The position numbers and the translations under genes were made by a program. A model generated the notes under the pieces. The model was not told where the DNA came from, made no database searches, and worked only from the letters and a program-made list of their open reading frames with translations. A stretch of 64,000 nucleotides of DNA from Bradyrhizobium sp. cir1 (GTDB lineage: Bacteria; Pseudomonadota; Alphaproteobacteria; Rhizobiales; Xanthobacteraceae): contig NZ_JACIHE010000001.1 of the NCBI RefSeq assembly GCF_014198245.1, positions 62,001 through 126,000 on the forward strand. The letters are read 5' to 3'. Positions 55,648-63,419 of the stretch are shown here, one piece after another. Position 1 is the first letter of the stretch; every line of letters begins with the position of its first letter.

Positions 55648-57930
55648 ATGGCGGAGCCGGGCCGGCCGCAGCGTGTCTCGCAAGGGATCGCAGGAACCTG
55701 GCCGGCGGGCCGCAGCGCGTCGGCCGGCGGCTTTGCACCGGCGGGCTTTGGCGCCTGGTCCGCGCTCGTCGAGACGCTGCGCCAATGGGCGAGCGCCGAG
55801 GTTGGCGCTGGCCGGCTGTTGCCGTGGGTACCTGTCGCTTTCGGCAGCGGCATTGCGCTCTACTTTGCGGCCGATCACGAGCCGGTGCTGTGGGTGGCCG
55901 CCGCGACGGCCATGGCGCTGATGCTCGGCGCCGTCCTGTTGCGGCGGAGCCGGCTGTTTGCCCCCGCGATCATGATCGCGGCGGTCGCGGCAGGCTTTGC
56001 CATTGCGACCTGGAAGACGGCGCGCATTGCGCACACCGTCTTGGCGAAACCGCTCTATTCGGTGTCGCTGTCGGGCTTCGTCGAGACCCGCGACATCCGC
56101 GAGCGCACCGATCGCTTCGTGCTGCGCGTCACCGCGATGGAGGCGCAGCGCAGCGACGTCACGCTCGAGCGCGTGCGCCTGTCGGTGCGCAAGGGGACCG
56201 CGCCCGAGGTCGGCAGCTTCGTGCAGCTCAAGGCGCGGCTGATGCCGCCGATCTCGCCGGTGCGCCCCGGCAGCTATGATTTCTCGCGCGACATGTTCTT
56301 CCAGGGCATCGGTGCCTCCGGCTTCGTGATGGGCGCGATCACCGCCGCAGCGCCGCCGGATGCCGGCGGCTTGCGGCTGCGCTACGCCGCCTTCATGCAG
56401 GGCCTGCGCGATGCGATCGACGCGCGCATCCGCGCAACGCTCGAAGGCGACAACCGCGCGATCGCGACCGCGCTCCTGACCGGCCGGCGCGATGCGATCA
56501 CTGCGCCCGTCAATGACGCGATGTTCGTCTCGGGGCTCGGCCACGTGCTTTCGATCTCGGGCTATCACATGGCTGTCGTCGCCGGCGTCGTGTTCTTCGC
56601 GGTGCGCGCGTTGCTGGCCTTGATCCCGGGACTGGCGGTTGGCTTCCCCATCAAGAAATGGTCGGCGGCCGCGGCGCTGGTTGCCGCCGCGTTCTACCTG
56701 CTGCTCTCGGGCGCGGAGGTCGCGACGCAACGCTCGTTCTTCATGACCGCGGTGGTGCTGATCGCCGTCATGGTCGATCGCCGCGCCATCACCTTCCGCA
56801 CGCTGGCCGTGGCCGCGCTGATCGTGCTCGCGGTCGCGCCGGAGGCGCTGGTGCATCCGAGCTTCCAGATGTCGTTTGCGGCAACGCTCGGGCTGGTGGC
56901 GCTGGTGCAGATCGGCATGCCGAACCTGTTTGCTTCGCCTGACCATTCCGCGACCGCGCGCATCGCGCTGTGGGGCGGCCGCGAGATTGCCATGCTGTTC
57001 CTGGCCTCGCTGATCGCGGGGCTTGCGACCACGCCCTATGCCGCCTTCCACTTCCATCGCGTCACGCCGTACGGCGTGCTGGCCAATCTCGGCGCGATGC
57101 CGGTGGTCTCGGCGCTGGTGATGCCAGCCGGATTGCTCGGCCTGCTCGCTGCTCCCTTCGGGCTCGATGGCGTGTTCTGGTGGCTGATGGGGATCGGAAT
57201 CGACTGGATGGTCGCGGTGTCGCGCTGGGTGGCGGCACTGCCGGGCGCGGTCGGGCGTCTCCCGGCGTTCGGCATCGCGCCGCTGATCGCGGCCAGCCTC
57301 GGCATCATTGTCATGGGCCTGTTGCGCACGCCGTTGCGCTGGTCAGGCGGGTTGGTGCTGCTGGCTGCGATCCTCTGGGGCCTGTCGGTGCGGCCGCCGG
57401 ATATCCTGATCGCCGGGGACGGCCAGAGCGTTGCAGTGCGGGGCAGGGACGGGCGCCTCCACATGATCCGGGTGGGCAAGGACAGCTTTCTGCTGAAGGA
57501 GTGGCTGGCTGCCGATGCCGATCCGCGCGATGCGGGCAGTGCCGCGCTGGCCGACGGCGTGTCGTGCGACGAGGCCGGCTGCGTGACGCCGCTCGCCGAC
57601 GGGCGCCTGGTCGCGCTGGCGTTGCGGATCGATGCGCTGGCGGACGATTGCAGCCGCGCCGCGCTGGTGGTGACGGCCCGGCCCGCTGCGCCGGATTGCG
57701 CGGCGATGGTGGTGGACCGGCAACGCCTCGCCGCGCAGGGCGCGCTCGCGCTGGCGCGGCAGGGCGACGGCTTTGCGGTGCAGGCGGTGAAGGCAAGAGG
57801 TGCTGACCGCCCGTGGGCACCGGCAACCGCTGGCGAGGGCGATTTCGGCGCGAGCCTTGCGCCACCGTCGGCAGCTCCCCGCAACCGGGATGCGACGCCG
57901 TCCGAGGCGGACATGCAGGCTGAGGATTGA
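55648..57930 (+). CDS. comEC: ComEC/Rec2-type competence membrane protein
   Basis: Inner-membrane channel-type protein related to the DNA-uptake protein ComEC, 760 residues. An N-terminal DUF4131 region with two or three helices (about 50-230) is followed by the Competence domain (about 270-560; LLTGRRDAITAPVNDAMFVSGLGHVLSISGYHMAVVAGVVFFAVRALL, LLSGAEVATQRSFFMTAVVLIAVMVDRRAITFRTLAVAAL). The C-terminal ~200 residues resemble the metallo-beta-lactamase part in length but have no HxHxDH. It has no DprA or pilus genes nearby. Convergent with the GAF gene. Confidence 0.87.
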   Translation: MAEPGRPQRVSQGIAGTWPAGRSASAGGFAPAGFGAWSALVETLRQWASAEVGAGRLLPWVPVAFGSGIALYFAADHEPVLWVAAATAMALMLGAVLLRRSRLFAPAIMIAAVAAGFAIATWKTARIAHTVLAKPLYSVSLSGFVETRDIRERTDRFVLRVTAMEAQRSDVTLERVRLSVRKGTAPEVGSFVQLKARLMPPISPVRPGSYDFSRDMFFQGIGASGFVMGAITAAAPPDAGGLRLRYAAFMQGLRDAIDARIRATLEGDNRAIATALLTGRRDAITAPVNDAMFVSGLGHVLSISGYHMAVVAGVVFFAVRALLALIPGLAVGFPIKKWSAAAALVAAAFYLLLSGAEVATQRSFFMTAVVLIAVMVDRRAITFRTLAVAALIVLAVAPEALVHPSFQMSFAATLGLVALVQIGMPNLFASPDHSATARIALWGGREIAMLFLASLIAGLATTPYAAFHFHRVTPYGVLANLGAMPVVSALVMPAGLLGLLAAPFGLDGVFWWLMGIGIDWMVAVSRWVAALPGAVGRLPAFGIAPLIAASLGIIVMGLLRTPLRWSGGLVLLAAILWGLSVRPPDILIAGDGQSVAVRGRDGRLHMIRVGKDSFLLKEWLAADADPRDAGSAALADGVSCDEAGCVTPLADGRLVALALRIDALADDCSRAALVVTARPAAPDCAAMVVDRQRLAAQGALALARQGDGFAVQAVKARGADRPWAPATAGEGDFGASLAPPSAAPRNRDATPSEADMQAED

Positions 57931-57939
57931 GCGGACGAG

Positions 57940-58881
57940 CTACAGGTACCAGGCCAGCACGGCGTCGAGCCCGGCCTTCCCGATCACCGGCAAGGCCACC
58001 ATCTGGCTCAGCCCGGACGCGCGCGCTTCAGTGGCCGCGATCGAATTGTCATGCGCCAGGTCATCGTTGAGGGCGGGCATCCCGGTGGCCCAGGCGCCGC
58101 CGATGCTGCCGTCGCTCCTTCCGATGGATTTGTCCGCATAGAGCGCGGCAAGATCGGTCTGGGCGCTGCAATCCCCGGCGCGGAAGACCAGCGCAGAACG
58201 GGCCTCGTTCGGCACCCAGATCTCGAAGCGCCGTGCAATCGGCGTCGCCTGCGCGGAGAGGAAGGTCAGCACCCAGGTCTGGTCGGTGCCGGTCCGGTAG
58301 GGCACGCCGACGCCGAGGTTGATCCCGACCTCGGCGGCGTCTTCCCAGCGCAGAAAGCTCTTGGCGTTGTGCAGATCCTTGATGATCAGCGGCAGGCCGG
58401 CTTTCCAGGTGCGTCCGGGCAGGCCGAAGCCGCGCGGAAACCTGGTGTGGCGCGAGTTGAACTCGAACATCTCGGCGGTGCCATAGTAACCGTCGACCAG
58501 TCCCATCTCGTGGGAGGTATCGGGATCGTTCTGCCAGAGCTCGATGGCGCCGACATGCGCTTCGTCGTCGCCGCAGAACAGCACCATCACGGCGTGCAGG
58601 AATTCGCCGGCAAATACTGGCACTGCCACGCCGCAGGTCAGGCCCGCCGCGAGCGCCTGGTCGGTCCGCTTGAAATAGGAGTTGGCGAATTTGGTGAGGA
58701 TCACCGGGTGCCCAGCAGCCCAGGCCTTGCCCGGAAGGCCCTCGTCGTAGCCGAAGCGCAGCTCTTCACTTGCGGCCTTGAACGCGGACAGCCCTTCGCC
58801 GTAGAGGCCGCCGCCGAACTCCAGCCGCATACGCGTCCGGTCGGGCACCCAGAGTTCAACGACGCGAATGAAGGTCTTCAT
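57940..58881 (-). CDS. GAF-domain-type protein (two sensory repeats)
   Basis: 313 residues and no output domain. Two GAF-like units can be seen: EELRFGYDEGLPGKAWAAGHPVILTKFANSYFKRTDQALAAGLTCGVAVPVFAGEFLHAVMVLFC and RFPRGFGLPGRTWKAGLPLIIKDLHNAKSFLRWEDAAEVGINLGVGVPYRTGTDQTWVLTFLS. A third partial unit (SIGRSDGSIGGAWATGMPALNDDLAHDNSIAATEARASGLSQMVALPVI) ends the chain. It probably binds a small ligand; the partner is unknown. The ATG at 58881 is chosen; the frame continues 22 residues upstream. Confidence 0.75.
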   Translation of the reverse strand: MKTFIRVVELWVPDRTRMRLEFGGGLYGEGLSAFKAASEELRFGYDEGLPGKAWAAGHPVILTKFANSYFKRTDQALAAGLTCGVAVPVFAGEFLHAVMVLFCGDDEAHVGAIELWQNDPDTSHEMGLVDGYYGTAEMFEFNSRHTRFPRGFGLPGRTWKAGLPLIIKDLHNAKSFLRWEDAAEVGINLGVGVPYRTGTDQTWVLTFLSAQATPIARRFEIWVPNEARSALVFRAGDCSAQTDLAALYADKSIGRSDGSIGGAWATGMPALNDDLAHDNSIAATEARASGLSQMVALPVIGKAGLDAVLAWYL

Positions 58882-59107
58882 CGAACGTGCCCGCTGCCTC
58901 AAGCCTTTTGGCAGCATCGGCCATTTGCCTGCAGAACGGACGTTCAAAATTCAGGCAGGGCCGCGCAAACTTCGTGCGACGGAGAACTGCTGCGGGTGAT
59001 CCGGCAAAGGTATTTTCGAAGATAACAAACCGCACCATCTCGCCGGCCACGGCCGGCGATGGCGATTTCATTCCTGGCCCCGACCCGTGAGCCGGGGTGC
59101 AGCTACG

Positions 59108-59539
59108 TCAGCCGATCGGCAGGCGTGTGATCGTCGGCCTGTCGGCGGTGATCTGCGGCTTGTGCTCGCGCTCACCAAGTGGCTGGGTCACCGGCAATTG
59201 CAGCACGGTTGCGCGCTGGCCTTCGACGAGCTGCGTCACCAGCACGTATTTGCCGTCGGGGAATTCGATCGCATCGTGATGGCGGTCCGGAATGTGCGGA
59301 TCGATCTTGCCGAACTTGCCGACGCGCGAGTTGATGGTGCGCGTCCAGATCCAGCGATTGTCGTAACGGACGTTGTCGGCGAAAGCGAGCTCCGTTCCCG
59401 GCAGCAGGCATACCGCAACGGACATGTCGGCTTCGGAGGCGAAGCCGCGCGTCGAGGTGCCGCGGAATGTTGTCGTGACGATCGTCTCGCCGACTTCGGC
59501 GGGACGCGTCGCGACGGCGTGCAGGCTGTAGTCACACAT
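59108..59539 (-). CDS. Conserved hypothetical protein (143 aa)
   Basis: Starts MCDYSLHAVATRPAEVGETIVTTTF, continues TRGFASEADMSVAVCLLPGTELAFADNVRYDNRWIWTRTINSRVGKFGKIDPHIPDRHHDAIEFPDGKYVLVTQLVEGQRATVLQLPV. No signal or membrane helix. Resembles hypothetical proteins in Bradyrhizobium; the fold seems beta-rich with a conserved MCDYSLHxxxTRPA start. No function can be given. Gene stands alone, start set by the family-like MCDYSL. Confidence 0.75.
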   Translation of the reverse strand: MCDYSLHAVATRPAEVGETIVTTTFRGTSTRGFASEADMSVAVCLLPGTELAFADNVRYDNRWIWTRTINSRVGKFGKIDPHIPDRHHDAIEFPDGKYVLVTQLVEGQRATVLQLPVTQPLGEREHKPQITADRPTITRLPIG

Positions 59540-59733
59540 CGGGGTGCTCCTCATTCGAAGATAGCAACCCACGCCTCTTTTCGAGGCGCAGGCCTCTATC
59601 AGAGTGGAAGCATACAACGGTCTGCTTGGTTGTGGGCAAATCTGCGGCTTGGGTCCGCAGCTCGCCATCACAATATCTTTTTCAGATGCACGAGGAACAA
59701 AGTCCGCTTCCGTGCATTCGGCATGCTTCTCCG

Positions 59734-59907
59734 TCAGTGGCCAGCAGGTGCCGACCAGCCCGAATACGGCCAGGTGGGTTGCGACGGCTGTGCAATGGCG
59801 TCGTGTGCATTGCGGAATTGCTCGCTCGTCGTCGCCGGCGTCGTCTTGCGGACATGATGCGGCCGTGCGGCGACGGCCTGTGACACTGACGTTGCGATCA
59901 GCGCCAT
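59734..59907 (-). CDS. Small exported protein with a probable frameshift at its start
   Basis: The frame from the ATG at 59907 reads MALIATSVSQAVAARPHHVRKTTPATTSEQFRNAHDAIAQPSQPTWPYSGWSAPAGH. Eleven codons upstream in the same frame the sequence extends the hydrophobic stretch (QIVLSTVT). A strongly ribosome-bound ATG (GAGGAG, 6 nt before 59936) is one base out of that frame and would stop after five codons. Restoring one base near 59930 would give a complete signal peptide starting M-R-Q-I-V-L-S-T-V-T. It resembles short secreted ...EQFRNA...SAPAGH proteins of Bradyrhizobium. So it is either a recent frameshift or an assembly error. Confidence 0.5.
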   Translation of the reverse strand: MALIATSVSQAVAARPHHVRKTTPATTSEQFRNAHDAIAQPSQPTWPYSGWSAPAGH

Positions 59908-60057
59908 CGTGACGGTGCTCAGGACGATCTGCGCATGATTATCTCCTCGGTTTCTCAAAGGCCCGCAAAGCGATGAGCGCCTTGCGCGGCGTGCCGAGGA
60001 TCTAGAGCGGGAGAGGTGGCCGGATAATCTGTGCAGAACCAGAAAGACTATCCAGCC

Positions 60058-60079
60058 GGAGCGGACAATTGTCCGCTCC
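60058..60079. repeat. Perfect 22-bp palindrome downstream of lexA
   Basis: Half-site GGAGCGGACAA followed by its exact complement. It lies 30 bp after the lexA stop and about 120 bp upstream of the small exported protein's ATG on the same strand. No T run, so it is either a weak terminator or an operator. Confidence 0.65.
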
Positions 60080-60108
60080 AACGGGGGTTGAACGATCGCG
60101 AGGTCGGC

Positions 60109-60810
60109 TCAGTACTTCCGGTACAGGCCGATCAGCTTGCCCTGAATCTTCACCCGGTTGGGCGGCAGGATGCGGACCTCATAGGCGGCGTTGGCGGGCT
60201 CGAGCGCGATCGAGGCGCCGCGGCGGCGGAAGCGCTTCAGCGTCGCTTCCTCGTCGTCGATCAGCGCCACCACGATGTCGCCGGTGTCGGCGCTCTCGTT
60301 GCGCTGGATCAGCGCCATGTCGCCGTCGAGGATGCCGGCCTCCACCATCGAATCGCCGCGCACCTCGAGCGCGTAGTGCTCGCCGGCGCCGAGCATGTCA
60401 GGCGGGACGCTGATGGTGTGGCTGCGGGTCTGCAGCGCCTCGATCGGCGTGCCGGCCGCGATACGGCCCATGACAGGTACGGCGACGGGACGCTCGCCCT
60501 CGTCGGCGGACGGGCTGGAAGTCGTGCGCACCTTGCCGAGATTGCCCTCGATGACGCTCGGCGTGAAGCCGCGGCGGCTGCCGGCAGCCGCCTGGAGCTC
60601 GGGCAGCTTGATGACTTCGATCGCGCGGGCGCGGTTGGGCAGGCGCCGGATGAAGCCGCGCTCCTCGAGCGCGGTGATCAGGCGGTGGATGCCCGATTTC
60701 GAGCGCAGGTCGAGCGCGTCCTTCATCTCGTCGAAGGAGGGCGGCACGCCGCTTTCCTTCAGACGCTCGCTGATGAATCGCAGAAGCTCGTATTGTTTGC
60801 GCGTTAACAT
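60109..60810 (-). CDS. lexA: SOS repressor LexA
   Basis: Represses DNA-damage genes and self-cleaves when RecA is activated. 233 residues. N-terminal winged helix ([55 protein letters not shown]); C-terminal peptidase with the cleavage site Ala119-Gly120 (RIAAGTP), nucleophile Ser154 (GDSM) and base Lys192 (EATLKRF). The ATG at 60810 is preferred to the TTG at 60819. A LexA box at 60910 lies between likely -35 and -10 elements, giving autorepression. Confidence 0.96.
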   Translation of the reverse strand: MLTRKQYELLRFISERLKESGVPPSFDEMKDALDLRSKSGIHRLITALEERGFIRRLPNRARAIEVIKLPELQAAAGSRRGFTPSVIEGNLGKVRTTSSPSADEGERPVAVPVMGRIAAGTPIEALQTRSHTISVPPDMLGAGEHYALEVRGDSMVEAGILDGDMALIQRNESADTGDIVVALIDDEEATLKRFRRRGASIALEPANAAYEVRILPPNRVKIQGKLIGLYRKY

Positions 60811-60909
60811 CTCGACCAAATCCCCCGGTTGATGTCGTTCGATTCCGAGACGTTCACTTCAGCGGCGAGCCGCTAGATGCTCGAAACAAATCATGAACGG
60901 ACACTATAT

Positions 60910-60924
60910 GTTCGATATGTGTTC
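60910..60924 (-). promoter_or_regulatory. LexA box in the lexA promoter
   Basis: GTTC-GATATGT-GTTC on the plus strand (GAAC-N7-GAAC toward lexA), the alphaproteobacterial LexA consensus. It lies 100 bp upstream of the start codon, between TTGCGG and TATAGT elements on the minus strand. Confidence 0.8.
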
Positions 60925-60985
60925 CGCAACTGCTTAATTTACCGTGAACGCGACAAACTTCGCGGAACACGTGTGGTGGCAGCGC

Positions 60986-62197
60986 TCAGACGGGCAGGAG
61001 CAGCACCTCGCAAGGCGTGCCGGCTGCGGCCTTGGGTGCGAACGGCGGGCGCACGAGAAGTACCTGTGCCGCAGCGAGATTCGCAAGCAGTGACGAATCC
61101 TGATGATTGACCGGCAGGGCGATCAGCGTGCCGTCGTCGCGCCGCTCCAGGCGCGCGCGAAGATAATCTTCGCGCTGGTCGTTGGCATTGAGGTCGCGGC
61201 CGAGCAGGGCGCGCTCGCGGCGATGGTGAATCGCCTGTTGGCCCGACAACGCGCGAATCAGCGGCACCATAAACAGGAAGCCGCACACATAGGATGACAC
61301 GGGATTGCCGGGCAGGCCGATCACGCGCATCGCCCCTAACCGCCCGTGCATCATCGGCTTGCCCGGCCGCATCGCGATCTTCCAGAACGTCATCGCGATC
61401 CCCTCGGCCTTGAGCGCCTGCTGGACCAGATCGTGGTCGCCGACCGAGGCGCCGCCGGTCGTGATCAGGATGTCGGCGCCGCTCTCGCGGGCCCGGCGTA
61501 TCCCGGCGGTGGTGGCTTCCAGCGTATCGGCGGCAATGCCGAGGTCGACGGTATCGGCGCCCTCCTGGCGCGCGAGCGCGTGCAGGGCATAGCCGTTGGA
61601 ATAGACGATCTGGCCGGGGCCGGGCGCTGCCCCCGGCATCACCAGCTCGTCGCCGGTGGCGAGGATCGCGACCTTCGGACGGCGCTGGACGGGCAGGTGC
61701 GGGTGATTCATCCCGGCAGCGAGCGCCAGGTCGCGGTCGGTGAGCCGGGCTCCTTTCCGCAGCAGCACGTCGCCCTCGGCAAAATCGACCCCGGCGCGCC
61801 GGATGTGCCGTCCGGGAATCGCTGCTTCCTTGATCGTGATGCGCTTGCCGTCCGCGACCGTATCCTCCTGGATCACGACCGCGTCCGCGCCGGCGGGAAC
61901 GACGCCGCCGGTGAAGATCCGGACCGCTTCGCCGGCGCCGACCGACCCGGCAAACGGCCGCCCGGCCGCGACCTCGCCGATGACCGTCAGCTGGGAATCG
62001 ATCGTCGCCGCATCGGCCGCGCGCACGGCATAGCCGTCCATCGCCGACATCGCCTCCGGCGGCTGCGTCCGCCGCGCCGCGACGTCGCGGGCGAGCACGC
62101 GGTGGAAAGCTGCGTTGAGGGAGACCGTCTCCTCAGGCAGCGGCTCCGCGCCGGCAAGCACAGCGGCAAGCGCGTCAGAAACCGGCATCAAGGCCAC
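60986..62197 (-). CDS. moeA: Molybdopterin molybdotransferase
   Basis: Inserts molybdate into adenylated molybdopterin. 403 residues. Family blocks: PPEAMSAMDGYAVRAAD, IFTGGVVPAGADAVVIQED, ILATGDELVMPGAAPGPGQIVYSNGYALHAL, LITTGGASVGDHDLVQQAL, MRPGKPMMHGRLGAMRVIGLPGNPVSSYVC. The C-terminal beta-barrel is complete. It lies just upstream of lexA on the same strand (175 bp gap). moaB/mobA are not in the window. Confidence 0.95.
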   Translation of the reverse strand: MALMPVSDALAAVLAGAEPLPEETVSLNAAFHRVLARDVAARRTQPPEAMSAMDGYAVRAADAATIDSQLTVIGEVAAGRPFAGSVGAGEAVRIFTGGVVPAGADAVVIQEDTVADGKRITIKEAAIPGRHIRRAGVDFAEGDVLLRKGARLTDRDLALAAGMNHPHLPVQRRPKVAILATGDELVMPGAAPGPGQIVYSNGYALHALARQEGADTVDLGIAADTLEATTAGIRRARESGADILITTGGASVGDHDLVQQALKAEGIAMTFWKIAMRPGKPMMHGRLGAMRVIGLPGNPVSSYVCGFLFMVPLIRALSGQQAIHHRRERALLGRDLNANDQREDYLRARLERRDDGTLIALPVNHQDSSLLANLAAAQVLLVRPPFAPKAAAGTPCEVLLLPV

Positions 62198-62331
62198 GGG
62201 TGAAAACTCCTGCTGAGCACGTTCGGCAAATCGGCGGCGAGAGTTCTAGCCGAGTGCAGGCGCAGAGGCAAAACAGTGTGGATGCAGGATGATTCAGCCT
62301 GCGCCGTCAGCTCCGTCATGAAAGATAGACG

Positions 62332-62424
62332 TCAAATCCTCCGCGGCATGATCCGGAAGGCGAGACAGACCGGTACGAGGACGGCCATGGCAAGCACGAG
62401 AAGAACGAGCGCCACGGCCAGCAT
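62332..62424 (-). CDS. Tiny membrane protein (30 aa), coupled to the ORF upstream
   Basis: Starts M-L-A-V-A-L-V-L-L-V-L-A-M-A-V-L-V-P-V-C and ends RIMPRRI: a single hydrophobic helix and a basic tail. An AGGAG 7 nt before the ATG is inside the end of the upstream 93-residue frame, whose stop is only 3 bp before this start. Below usual annotation limits. Unknown function. Confidence 0.5.
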   Translation of the reverse strand: MLAVALVLLVLAMAVLVPVCLAFRIMPRRI

Positions 62425-62427
62425 GGG

Positions 62428-62709
62428 TCAACTCCTGGCCGGGTCGTCCGGACTGACGTCCGGCGCTTTGGGGCCCTGGTCCTTGTCGGGCAGCGGGTCG
62501 GCCTGAGATTTCAGGTCGGCGGCCTTGCTGATCAGCTTGGCGGATAGGTCGGAATCCGAGGTGGTTCTGGCGAACTCGAGCAGGAGAGAGGCTTGCTTGG
62601 TGAGGTAGGATTTGCCCAGCACGTCGATCCGTCCAGTGTAGAAGTCCCCAACGGACTCAAGAGTCCGGAAGGACGGATTCCGTTCCCGGAACTCTGTACA
62701 AAAATGCAC
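62428..62709 (-). CDS. Small hypothetical protein (~93 aa)
   Basis: The core LGKSYLTKQASLLLEFARTTSDSDLSAKLISKAADLKSQADPLPDKDQGPKAPD looks like short Rhizobiales proteins with a SYLxKQAxLLLxxARxTSDxxLAAKL pattern, whose function is not known. The start is uncertain: GTG at 62709 with a weak signal, or GTG near 62617. The sequence is helical and charged. Confidence 0.6.
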   Translation of the reverse strand: MHFCTEFRERNPSFRTLESVGDFYTGRIDVLGKSYLTKQASLLLEFARTTSDSDLSAKLISKAADLKSQADPLPDKDQGPKAPDVSPDDPARS

Positions 62710-62778
62710 AAAGTGCTTTGGTTCCTCCTTTTTTGGCAGACGAGTTCCCGGAACCGCTCCTGCCGGGAGATGGATCCG

Positions 62779-63411
62779 TCAAATCCCGAGCTTTTTCAGC
62801 GCATCGCCGACGTCACGGGGCGAGGTCACATGCACCGCGGTCAATCCGCGCGCCCGTGCCCCTTCGATGTTCTCTGCGAGATCGTCGAAGAACACGATGC
62901 GGCTCGCCGGCACGCCCATGGCCGCCACGACATGGTCGAAGGCCTCCGCGTCCGGTTTGCGCAGGCCGATGCGGGACGACAGATAGAGCTCGCGGAAATG
63001 GCCGAGCAAGCCGGCATATTCCTTCGAGAAATGGTCGACATGCGGCCGGTTGGTGTTGGAGAAGGCGTAGAGCGGCATCTGCTTGGCCGCACGCGGCAAC
63101 AGGTCGGCGATGTCAGGCATCTCGCCGGCGAAGATTGCGTTCCAGCCTTCCAGGAACTGCGCGTCGGAAATGGCGATCCCGAGTGAGTTGCGCAGCGAGG
63201 CGAAATAATCCTCGTCGCTGATCTTGCCGACCTCGTGCAGCCGGTAGGCTTCGCTGTCGCGCACATAGCGCGCGACGATGGCTTCGGGCTTGCAGCCGGC
63301 ATGTCCCGCCCAGCAGGCGATCGCCCTGGAGAAATCGATGTCGAGCACCACGCGCCCGAGATCGAACAGAAGCGCATCTGCGCTGCCGGGAGAGAGCGGG
63401 GTCACCTGCAT
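62779..63411 (-). CDS. HAD-superfamily phosphatase (YihX-like)
   Basis: 210 residues. Nucleophile Asp17 in ALLFDLGRVVLDIDF; LSNT-like motif (AFSNTNRPH), the lysine in GLRKPDAEAFDHV and the acidic VFFDDLAENIEGARARG. This is the pattern of E. coli YihX, a glucose-1-phosphate phosphatase-like HAD-IA enzyme. The second Asp of the usual DxD is Gly (DLG), as in YihX. Substrate is probably a sugar phosphate. Confidence 0.87.
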   Translation of the reverse strand: MQVTPLSPGSADALLFDLGRVVLDIDFSRAIACWAGHAGCKPEAIVARYVRDSEAYRLHEVGKISDEDYFASLRNSLGIAISDAQFLEGWNAIFAGEMPDIADLLPRAAKQMPLYAFSNTNRPHVDHFSKEYAGLLGHFRELYLSSRIGLRKPDAEAFDHVVAAMGVPASRIVFFDDLAENIEGARARGLTAVHVTSPRDVGDALKKLGI

Positions 63412-63419
63412 CCTTTCAC

